In this document: positions 54,626 to 64,000 of the stretch, one piece after another | Position numbering within the stretch: position 1 is the first letter of the stretch | How the letters are laid out: the number at the start of each line of letters is the position of its first letter | Source of the DNA: Impatiens glandulifera | Lineage: Eukaryota > Streptophyta > Magnoliopsida > Ericales > Balsaminaceae | DNA length: 64,000 nucleotides | Direction of reading: 5' to 3' | NCBI RefSeq assembly: GCF_907164915.1 | Contig: NC_061869.1 | Span: 26,157,616-26,221,615, forward strand | Made by a program: the position numbers and the translations under genes | Notes under the pieces: model-generated | What the model was told of the DNA's origin: nothing | Database searches by the model: none | What the model saw: the letters and a program-made list of their open reading frames with translations, nothing else

Positions 54626-57614
54626 TTATCCATGGTAATATAACTATTAATGACGTGATGTTTGTTGACAATCTGTATTATAATTTGATCAGCATTAGTC
54701 AATTATGTGATAATGGTTTGTCAGTAGATTTTCAAACTCATGCATGTCTAGTTAAAGACCAAGATGGAAACACCTTATTCACTGGCAGTAGAGTAGGAAA
54801 CTCATATAAAATGAATTGGCAAACAGAGTCTTCAGATTCTATGTGCATGATTGCCAAAAATGACCAGAAGTGGCTATGGCATAAAAGGTTAAATCATTTG
54901 AATTTCAAAACCATCAACAATATTTGTTCAAACAACTTGGTTTTTGGATTACCTAAAATGCAGTTTTCTAAGGACAAGGTATGTCCTGCTTGCCAGTTAG
55001 GTAAACAGGGCAGATCATCGTTCAAAAGTAAAGGGAAATCACATTCCAGCCGCTGCCTAGAACTTTTACATATGGATCTGTTTGGTCCAATTCCTGTAAA
55101 GAGTATAGGAGGAATGAGATTTGCCCTAATTGTTATTGATGATTTCTCTCGATTTACATGGGTTGCATTTTTACCATCAAAAGATAAAACTGCTGAAAAT
55201 CTTGATTAGAATATTTAAAGGAATTCAGAATCAGAAATCTTTAAATATTACGTGCATTAGAAGTGTTCAGGGAACTGAGTTCACTAACAGATTCCTATCA
55301 TCTTATCTCGAGGAGACTGGAATTAGGCACGAGTTGTCTAGCGCTAGAACTCCATAGCAAAACGGCATTGCTGAGAGAAGAATGAGAACTCTGAAGGAAG
55401 TAACGAGATTTATGCTAGCTGAATCAGACGTACCTCAGAGGTTCTGGGCGGAAGCCATAAGTACTGCTTGCTATACACAAAATCGGTCAATAATCAACAA
55501 ACGTTTTGATAAAACTCCGTATAAATTTTACTATGGGAGAATTCTCACAGTTTTTTATTTTAAGATATTTGGGTGTAAATGTTTTATCCATAACAATGGA
55601 AAGGTTTATCGGACCGCTTTTGATGCTAAAGCAGATGAGGGATTCTTGTTGGGATACTCGTCAGTAAGCAAGGCTTACAGATTATACAACAAAAAACACA
55701 GACTGTTGAGGAATCCCTCCATGTAGTTTTTGATGAGCCTGTTGAGAGAAAATCCATTGAATCTATTGATCTTGCTGACAGACTAAAAGCGACAAGTCTT
55801 GAGTCTGTAAGTGAAGAAGAAGAAACTCTGGACAAGCGGATTGCCTTGTCTGATCTAGTGGCTGGTCCGGTTGAAGTTTCACCAGGCATACAAACTCCTG
55901 TTCAACAAGAAGTTGAGAGTTTAGACGTCGCGGTGTCACCAGTTCAGATGACCAATCCTCTTGGATCCAACTTCAGATGGAACAGAAATCATCCACCAGA
56001 ACTGATCATCGGAAATCATTTTTCTCCTCGAAGGACAAAATGTCAACTGATGGATGAAATGGCCAACTCCGCATTTATTTCTCAGATTGAACCCAAGAAA
56101 ATTAGTGAAGCTGTAGTTCATCCAGTTTGGATCAATACTATGCAGGAGGAGTTAAACCAATTTGTGAGAAATAAAGTGTGGTATCTTACTCCTAGACCAA
56201 CTGATAAGTCAGTTATAGGAACAAGATGGGTCTTTAGAAACAAGCTTAGTGAATATGGTTTAGTCATTAGAAACAAAGCTTGTTTAGTTGCTCAAGGATA
56301 CAGACAAGAGAAATGTATTGATTTTGATGAGTCTTTTACACCGGTAGCAAGACTAAAGGCAATTAGAATCTTCCTAGCATATGCATCATTTAATAACTTT
56401 AAGGTTTTTCAAATGGATATGAAAAGTGAATTTTTAAATGGGAAATTAAGTGAAGAAGTATATGTTGAGCAACCCTCGGATTTGTAGATCATGTGTTACC
56501 TAATCATGTTTATAAGCTTGACAAAGCATTGTATGGTCTGTAACAAGCTCCTAGAGCTTGGTACGATGCATTAACTGAATTCTTGTTTGATCATGATTTT
56601 GTTGTTGGAACTGTGGATAAAACCTTGTTTAGATTCACTAAAGATTCTCACATTCTACTTGTTCAAATATATGTTGACGGCATTATTTTTGGTTCAACTA
56701 ATCCCAAATTGTGTGAGAAGTTTTCTAAGCTCATGTAGGATAGATTTGAAATGAGCATGATGGGAGAGTTGACATTCTTCCTTGGGCTTCAAGTCCATCA
56801 ATTAGAAAATGGAACCCTTATCAATCAGGCCAAATACATCAAGGAACTACTAAAGAAGTTTGGTTTGGAGAACTATTCCGCCGCAGCTACTCCAATGAGC
56901 TCTTCTAGTAAACTAGATAAAGAAAAAGGTGGCCAAAGTGTCGATGTAACAGCATATAGAGGACTCATCGGATCCTTGCTATATGTAACTGCTAGCAGGC
57001 CAGACATTCAATTTGCTGTTGGTGTTTGTGGCAGATTTAAGGCTAATCCTAAACTCTCTCACTTTACTGCTGCTAAACGTATTCTTAAATACTTTAAGGG
57101 AACTCAAAATGTGGGACTATGGTATCCGAAGGATTCCAGTTTCAATTTAACTAGTTTCTCAGATGCAGATTATGCAAGGTGCAAAATTGATAGAAAAAGC
57201 ACAAGTGGAACTTGCCAGTTCCTTGGAGATCATCTTATCTCATGGTTCAATAAGAAGCAGACGTCAGTCGCCACGTCTACAGCTGAAGCAGAGTATCTTG
57301 CACCTGGCAGCTGTTGCTCTCAAGTTCTGTGGATTCAACAACAGCTAAGGGACTATGGGATTGAGGCTGAAGAATCTACAATTTTCTGTGACAACACAAG
57401 TGCTATCGCAATCACCTACAATCTAGTTCTGCATTCTTGTACAAAACATATTGAAATCAGGCATCACTTCATCCGAGAACACGTCAATCAGAAGCAGATT
57501 TATCTTGAACGTATTTCTACAGATCAACAAACTGTAGACATTTTCACGAAACCCCTACTGGAAGCTAAGTTTTCTCATTTTAGAAACATGTTAGGTCTTG
57601 TTGATCTTGATTGA
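54626..57614 (+). pseudogene. pol: Pol of element I, decayed
   Basis: Begins inside the protease region (GNITINDVMFVDNLYYNLISISQ). The integrase finger WLWHKRLNHLN and CPACQLGKQ are near 54870-54995. The core has LLHMDLFGP near 55070, IRSVQGTEF (S-V-Q replaces the usual S-D-x) and AERRMRTLKE. RT has YVDGIIFGS (YVDG instead of YVDD) near 56675. RNase H has SFSDADYAR near 57150 and ends at 57614. Frameshifts or stops near 55205, 55356, 55715, 56485, 56540 and 56738. Both an integrase and an RT catalytic aspartate are substituted. Confidence 0.85.
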
Positions 57615-58098
57615 TGTGATTACGTGCATAAATTGAGGGGGAACGTATTGTTCAAAACGTAACCGAATAGACATAAAAGACAGAGGTCTTAATTCTTCCT
57701 AAGGATTTAGGGTTTGAGAAACACAGATACTTAGACGTACGTCTACTCTAGCAGTTTAATCTTCCTTTGGAATCTTTATCTTGTCTATATTAACTGACAT
57801 GGTTAGACGGATACGTCTAATACACGTTAGACGTTTTTACGTCATGAGCAAGAGGATGCTCACGTCTAACTAGACATGCGTGTTGCACGTGGTGTTATTG
57901 CATAATTAGACGTATACGTCTAATAGACTGATTTCCAAAAGGAAGTTGAAAATGTGAAAAGGAGAATAAACGTCTAACTACTGGTGTAATTAGACCATTC
58001 ATCTTCTGGCTATTTGGACAGTTGTCCTTTGCTTATGTTTCTGCTCAAGTGCATTTTCCCGCCAAAAATCAAATCAGTCATTCCTCAAAAGAATTGAA
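57615..58098 (+). other. Element I spacer with TTAGAC palindromes
   Basis: No gene. TTAGACGTATACGTCTAA (near 57905) is a perfect 18-bp palindrome; further copies are at about 57728, 57803 and 57828. The same motif makes up the LTR arrays of this lineage. Confidence 0.65.
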
Positions 58099-58122
58099 GA
58101 CACGTGTCTCTCAATATATAAG
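58099..58122 (+). promoter_or_regulatory. G-box and TATA of the element I accessory gene
   Basis: GACACGTGTC (58099-58108) within TTGAAGACACGTGTCTCTCAA, then TATATAAG (58115-58122), 257 bp before ATG 58379. The leader ends with a CTCTCTCTCTCT run. It matches the arrangement in element E at 32511-32549. Confidence 0.65.
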
Positions 58123-58378
58123 GAATGAATAATATTTCTAACAAATTTTGCTTGTACATTTAGTATTAACTGTTCGGTTTCATGCTAATATTAAATGCTA
58201 CGTTTATTGGGAACAGACCTTTGAGTTCTTAACGGTAGGAGTAATCATTAGATATTCTCTACATGATTAGACTTTGATATTTATTGAATAATTCACTCTA
58301 AAGATAAGAGTTATTCCAAATCCATCTCTCTCTCTCTCTAGAATTCGAATCGACTAAGCTATTGTTCATCAAGTCGAA

Positions 58379-59136
58379 ATGTCTCTCTTCCGTCCAAAAT
58401 CGATTCAAGTGGATTTCAAAACCGTATCCACGTTAAAATCTTCGGGCATGCATAAAATGTTTCAATCTTTGAAAACCTCTAGGCTGAGAAAGTTTTTCAC
58501 CCCTCATCATCTCTATCACGAACAGTTGGTCCGTGAATTCTTCGAAACTGCGGGCTTCTATCAGGACAAAATAGTTGTTGGGATTGTCATGGGCCAAATG
58601 ATTTGCATCTCCGAAGAGTCATTCGGTATGTTCTTTCAACTTCCCACCGTAGGTATTCATGAGTTTCCTCGCTCTTCTCCGAAATCATGTTTACTATGAT
58701 GAAAGTATTTTCTGATTCTCCTCAAATTGACATTTATGGGAAGAAAAATCTTCTGAAAGATGAATTTTCTCTTCTAAGTGAAATCATCTCTAAATCTCTT
58801 CTCGCCAAAGAATCTTCATACCAGTTTTGCTCTAAAGTCTTCGAGATAATGGTGGCTATCACAAGGGGTGTGTCATTCAACTAGACAAGCTTCCTCTTAG
58901 GAAATCTTGTCAAAATGGTTATTGCCCGGAAAACTATTTTTGGTTTTGACGGTCCTTTCAGCGCCTTCCTTTGTTTTATTCTGGATCAACCTGGTAAAAG
59001 TTTTCACCTTTCTTCTAAAATTATGAACAATCAGAAGGTTGTCGAATACGTTCTTAGGGTGAAGAATCTTAAGACCAAGAAAATAAAGAGAGATATCTTC
59101 AACCCTCCTCTAACCGCAGTCTTAGAGACTTCCTAG
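58379..59136 (+). pseudogene. Accessory gene of element I, broken
   Basis: ATG 58379 with IQVDFKTV, QSLKTSRLRKFF, VREFFETAGF and EESFGMFFQLPTVG. A frameshift near 58690 leads into a KNLLKDEFSLLSEIISKSLL block. The usual INWS motif is FN followed by TAG (58882-58884), so the tryptophan codon became a stop. The end VVEYVLRVKNL is readable to 59136. It is the same family as the A/B/D accessory genes but lacks a long tail. 59137-59445 holds no gene and ends in the polypurine tract. Confidence 0.7.
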
Positions 59137-59445
59137 GTTGAAGACTATCCTTTCTAGAGAAAAGATTTGGAAGAAGAAGAAGATTAGAATTGAAATTATT
59201 TTCATTTAGGATGAAATTTTTTTTGAAACTCTTTTGATGATGTTTTTGTTGTGAACTTATTATGGTTATTTTGGAATAATGTTTTGTGTGTTTCTTCTGA
59301 AAACACTCATATATGGGTATTTGTGAAGTTGATATTTTGAATGCTATATTTGCATGTAAACAGGGGTTTTGTTTATTTATATGATGAATGCGTATTGTGC
59401 TATATATATGCAGGTTTTCAATTTTATCATCAAAAAGGGGGAAAT

Positions 59446-61336
59446 TGTTGGGTCAAATTATTTTGACTAAGTGTTGAAATAGTTTGACTATTGGGATTTT
59501 GATAATGAAATGATTTATGCGTTTTGATGCAGGTGTATCGAAACCATATTTCATGAGACTTCGTTCTAATGAGGCTCATTAGACCGATTTGGCATTAGAT
59601 GCACAGAGTTAGACGTGCAGTCTAACTGGAGAAATTAGACGTGCAGTCTAACTCGTGGAGTTAGACGTGCAGTCTAATGAATTCGTAATTAGACGTGCAT
59701 TCTAACTCAGCGAAGTTAGATGTGTAGTCTAATGAATTCGTAATTAGACGTGCAGTCTAACTCAGCGGAGTTAGACGTGCAGTCTAATGAATTTGGAATT
59801 AGACGTGTAGTCTAACTCGTGGAGTTAGACGTGCAGTCTAATGGAATTCAGAATTAGACGTCCAGTCTAACTCGTGGAGCTAGACGTGCAGTCAAATATA
59901 CTCGGAATTAGACGTGTAGTCTAACTCAGCGGAGTTAGACGTGCAGTCTAATGGAACTCGTAATTAGACGTCCAGTCTAACTCAGCGGAGTTAGACATGC
60001 AGTCTAATGGAACTCCTAATTAGATGTGTAGTCTAATATATTGTGAAAGTTAGACATGTAGTCTAACTCCTTCAGACAAGTCTGAAGTAGAACCGGAATT
60101 AGACGTGTAGTCTAACTCAGTGGAGTTAGACGTGCAGTCTAATGGTTTGTGAAAGATTAGACGTGAATTCTATATGGTGAAAGTTAGACGTGTAGTCTAA
60201 CTCCTTTAGACAAGTCTGAAGTAGAACTGGAATTAGACGTGCAGTCTAACTCAGTGGAGTTAGACGTGCAGTCTAATGGTTTGTGAAAGATTAGACGTGA
60301 AGTCTAATTGGTGAAAGTTAGACGTGTAGTCTAACTCCTTCAGATTAGTCTGAAGTGATTGTACTTAGACGTAAGTCTAATCCCATTAGACCAGGCGATC
60401 TAATGGATTCTGCTCTTAGACGGGGATGTTTGATTTTATTAGACGAGGTCTTCTAACTGAAATATTTCTAATGCTATGCTTAAGTAGTTTGTTTGAAACT
60501 AGCACCCGCCTACCCACGTGCTATAGTTGTACTCTACTCCTGCTCCACTTTCTAGTGAAGATTAGTTTGATAACTATATGCAACCAACCAATGAATGCCA
60601 CGTAAGAGAATTTCCCTCATATTACCTTTTTTGCAGGTACATCTCTGATGGAATACTCGGCGCACTACCAGTTGGTGTACGGCCACGATCCTTATGCTCA
60701 TAACCTGCTGTGTACTATGGAGGGTTTCAAATGGAAGAGTGCCATGTATCATTCTAAAAATTCGTTCGTTAGTCTCTGCCCAGTATTTATCAAATCTCAA
60801 GGACAACGGACAAACTGCCATTCGATCAACTAAGAAATACTATATGAGAAGAACTACTGAAAAATCAAGCATTTGAATATTTAAGCCGAAAGCTGCTTTT
60901 CTTATTGTATTGTGTGTGAATCAAGAGAGAGTTAGAATCAAAAACATCGTTAGCTGAGTGATATTCTTCATCTTGTAAATTGAACAGAGTGTGTTCTGTT
61001 CAATAGTGAGCTAAGTGTGTGTAAACTGTATTTGATTCGAATCATATTATAGTGAATCCTTCTGGTGGTTGGAAGAAGGGGTGGCGTAGGAGAGTTTGCT
61101 CTAAACATCCATAAACAAACTGCTGTGTATTTTCATTTCTATAATCTTCTCATTCTTCATCTTGAGCTTCAAACCTAAGTAAACAATTTCGCCTTGATTC
61201 TGTTTCAAGTGTTTACAAGGGTTTGCGTAGAATAGAAAGCGAATTAAATCCCTAACAAGATTTCTTTCAAACCGTTTTTCATTAGCCTTCATCAATAGCC
61301 AAACCCCTGTCTCTATCGATAAAGCTGATCCTATCA
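59446..61336 (+). repeat. LTR G of the E/I lineage
   Basis: 1891 bp: starts TGTTGGGTCAAATTATTTTG directly after AAAAAGGGGGAAAT and ends GATCCTATCA. It contains the palindromic array, the block GAAGAAGGGGTGGCGTAGGAG near 61072, and CATCCATAAA. It is best read as the 3' LTR of element I. No primer site follows it. Confidence 0.75.
59610..60345. repeat. TTAGACGTGCAGTCTAA array in LTR G
   Basis: About 30 half- to full-palindromic units (TTAGACGTGCAGTCTAA), separated by CTCGTGGAG, CTCAGCGGAG or TGAATTCGTAA spacers. A higher-order repeat (about 110 bp, containing CTCCTTCAGACAAGTCTGAAGTAGAA) occurs three times between 60050 and 60350. Confidence 0.9.
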
Positions 61337-61345
61337 AAATCTGTC

Positions 61346-62788
61346 ATGGAATCTACGCTAGCTCTAATAGCCAAAAGAGTACATGGAAGAAAGATTCTGG
61401 AGCAGTTGACTCTATTTCCGGAATGACAAGACAAGCAATTCCTTCCCTTGCCGTTACTCCAATCTCATCCCTTTCGCCCTCCCCAAGCCCGATGAAGAAG
61501 AAGGCTAGATCTTCTAGACCTACTATTTATCAGACGAAGGCGTCTAAGGCCTCTAAGGTATCTAAGGCGTCCAAGAATTCTACCAATGTAACTTCTTCTA
61601 TTCCTCTTGTCGTAGTGCATAGTATTGATGTTCCTGTGTTGGAACAAGCTGAAGCACCGACATTTGAGCCAGTTGGTTCAAATATTGAATGCTTTGACAG
61701 GAATTTATCGTCTGTCCTTCCTAAAAAATCAGTAGCTACTAAGGCTACTGATAAAGACAATATTATTGATGAAACAAAGTAGGTAATTTCTCCAATTCAT
61801 GTTGGTGTTAAATCCTCTAAACAAGCTCTCATTCAGCCGAATGTTGAATCGGTTGTTAATGAAATTTTTGAACAACAATCCGCTATTAAGGGAATGGGAA
61901 GAGTGTATGTACTTTCAGAAGGGTCCATTCCAAAGGCTATTTCCCCTTTTGAAATTATGAGAGTAGTCAGGGGGCTCCTGGCATAAACATCAGAGAACCT
62001 TTGCCCACTCCCAAACTAGTCGCAGTTCCTTGAAAGGGAAAATGAATTACTAAAGAAATTCCGGAAAAGGTTTCGGAGGCCAGTTGCATTGTTAATATTA
62101 TTGTGGAGCAAGTTGAAGTGAAATCGGGTAAGAAGATTGAAATCTTCGATACCTGGCTGAATCACAGATTAATCACTCAATTTGATGAAATTATCTCGGA
62201 AGGCGAAATTGAGAAAGAATAGACGGAGAAAATCCTAAAGAGAAATAAATATGAAGTAAACATCTTGAATACTTAGCACAAGAAGTTTTAAAAGAATTTA
62301 TTTAATCGACAATCGGAGCATCATGCTCAAACCAAGACTTTCACCCTTAAGCTTCACCAAGATATTACATCGGCAATGGAACTTATTCGGGCACAAATGA
62401 TGGAGATATCAAATCCATTGAATAGAGCAGAGGATGAGCGACTAGAGCAAACTGACACAGTTGCAATGCAATTTCAATCTAGAAAAGAAGCTGAAGCTGC
62501 TGCTGAGAAGGAAATAGCTCTTGTTGTTTCCGAACCTGATAATGTTAAAAGAGGGAAGGAAGCACAAGAGATGGGTCAACATCTGCTAGAGGAACTAGAG
62601 AAACTCGATCGAAATCAAAGCGAAAAGTTGATGCTGCAGTTGGAGATGACGAAGACGGTTGTAGACATGGAGGCGACAGAGGTGGTGGTAGTTGAGGCCG
62701 AGCGATCACACGTTTCCATAACATTCTAAATGGCGAATTAATGCTTGAAGGCGATGCAGATCCAGTGTTGAAGAGGGAAGGACCCTAA
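61346..62788 (+). pseudogene. Accessory gene C-terminal region (element J), decayed
   Basis: From ATG 61346 (MESTLALIAKRV) the frame soon breaks; 61423-61782 has a Lys/Ser/Thr-rich part (KASKASKVSKASKN). Later parts include FEIMRVVRGLL near 61950 and RAEDERLEQTDTVAMQFQ near 62420. The end carries a short GGDRGGGS remnant and KREGP, with TAA at 62786-62788. It aligns in order with the tail of the E accessory gene (29116-31685). No family N-terminal domain, gag or pol lies between LTR G and this piece. Confidence 0.6.
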
Positions 62789-62928
62789 ATCTTTCTCTCT
62801 GTTTTTCGTAATTTAAACTTATGCTTGAATACTTTAATGAACTACTTTGATTTCAATTTTATTTTGATGGGTGTTTATTCTGCTTTATTAAGGTTGCATA
62901 GTTTTAAAATCATCAAAAAGGGGGAAAT

Positions 62929-64000
62929 TGTTGGGAAAAAGTAAAAAACAAAGTAAAGAAAAGAGTTAATTAAGTGAGAATTAATTAACTTAGAAATAAA
63001 TAAAAGCTATGAAACATTAAACAACGGAATTCTGATGATATTTAGAACGGAATTTTGATGATATGTTGGGTCAAAATATTTTGACTAAGTGTCGAAATAG
63101 TTTGACTATTGGAATTTTGATGATGAATGGATATCTATGCGTCTAATTGTCTTTGGTGAAGGTGTATCATAATCAGACTTTATTAGACTTGGTCCTAATG
63201 AGGTTCATTAGACCGATTTGGCATTATATGCACAGAGTTAGATGTGCGGTCTAACTAGCGGAGTTAGACGTGAAGTCTAATTGGTTGAGTTAGACATGCA
63301 GTCTAACTAGAGGAGTTAGACGTGTAGTCTAACTAGCGGAGTTAGACTTGTAGTCTAATTGGTTGAGTTAGACGTGTAGTCTAACTAGGGAAGTTAAACG
63401 TGCAGTCTAACTAGCAGAGTTAAACGTGCAGTTTAAGTAGTTAAGTTAGATGTGTAGTCTAACTAGCGGAGTTAGACGTGAAGTCTAACTGGTTGAGTTA
63501 GACGTGTAGTCTAACTAGCGGAGTTAGACGTGTAGTCTAACTAGCGGAGTTAGACCGTGTAGTTTAACTGGTTGAGTTAGACGTGTAGTCTAACTAGCGG
63601 AGTTAGACGTGCAGTCTAACACACGTAGTTAGACGTGCAGTTTAACCAGTTGAATTAGACGTAGATTCTAACACACGGAGTTAGACGTGCAGTCTAACCA
63701 GTTGAATTAGAAGTAGAGTCTAATGGAAAGAGAAAGTTAGACTTGTAGTCTAACTCCTTCAGACTAGTTTGAAGTGGAACCGTAATTAGACGTGGAGTCT
63801 AATGGATTGTGAAAGTTAGACGTGCAGTCTAACTGGTGAAAGTTAGACGTGTAGTCTAACTCCTTCAGATTAGTCTGAAGTTATTGCAAATAGACGTGAT
63901 GTCTAATCCCATTAGACTAGGTGGTCTAATGGATCCTATTATTTGACAGGGACGTCTGATTTCATTAGACGAGGTTGTCTAATTGAAATACGTCTAATGC
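62929..64000 (+). repeat. LTR of element J, cut by window end
   Basis: A polypurine tract AAAAAGGGGGAAAT precedes TGTTGGG at 62929. About 135 bp later TGTTGGGTCAAAATATTTTGACTAAG (63064) matches the LTR G start better. Either a 135-bp insertion or duplication lies in the LTR start, or the LTR starts at 63064. The right end is outside the window. Confidence 0.65.
63228..63880. repeat. TTAGACGTGTAGTCTAA array in LTR J
   Basis: About 25 units of TTAGACGTGYAGTCTAACTAGCGGAG or the TGGTTGAG-spaced form. Spacer types differ from LTR G, so the array evolved separately. Confidence 0.9.

Overview
This is a stretch of plant nuclear genome, almost certainly repeat-rich heterochromatin from a eudicot. Everything recognisable is LTR retrotransposon of the Ty1/copia order. 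I found no ordinary host gene. Most copies look like Sireviruses: initiator-Met tRNA primer sites (TGGTATCAGAGC), a CX2CX4HX4C Gag, the PR-IN-RT-RNaseH order, repeated polypurine tracts before the 3' LTR, and extra genes after pol. The extra genes resemble proteins annotated in Lamiales-type asterid genomes as plant transposon proteins; that taxonomic hint is from memory and weak.

Layout. 1-8857: element A (minus strand), running off the left edge: accessory gene 2, accessory gene 1, pol, gag, 5' LTR. 8858-10721: an old LTR scrap, AT-rich DNA, a tandem repeat and the end of a different copia LTR (element C). 11125-25242: element B (plus strand), complete, with two 1333-bp LTRs and AAGTG target duplications, inserted in the gag region of element C, which resumes at 25248 and runs to 26500. 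26501-40925: element F (minus strand), 3' LTR and accessory remnants; its LTR is split by element E (27879-36655), a non-autonomous copy with LTRs, gag and an accessory gene but no pol. 40926-52768: element D (plus strand), joined head-to-head to F, with no 5' LTR but gag, pol, three accessory genes and a 3' LTR. 52769-54625: element H, a pol-less fragment plus LTR carrying a tRNA-Asp-like sequence. 54626-64000: element I and relatives (pol, accessory gene, LTR, accessory C-terminal fragment, LTR cut by the window end).

Main point. The A/B/D lineage carries after pol a cassette of up to three tandem, diverged copies of one gene family (accessory 1, 2 and 3). Accessory 3 has a long charged, coiled-coil tail. 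Almost every copy has its own TATA box roughly 60-130 bp before its start and a CT-rich leader, so the cassette looks like a set of independently transcribed genes carried inside a retrotransposon. Accessory 2 is open in three of three complete copies, even where pol is full of stops. The E/I lineage carries a related gene behind a G-box palindrome, and in E this gene ends in an RGG-rich tail. The LTRs of E and the I/J group contain long arrays of the palindrome TTAGAC-n5-GTCTAA, and the same motif recurs just upstream of their internal accessory gene.

Most coding regions are decayed. Element B is young (I count about four LTR differences) but has single-base indels in gag and pol, mostly at homopolymer runs.
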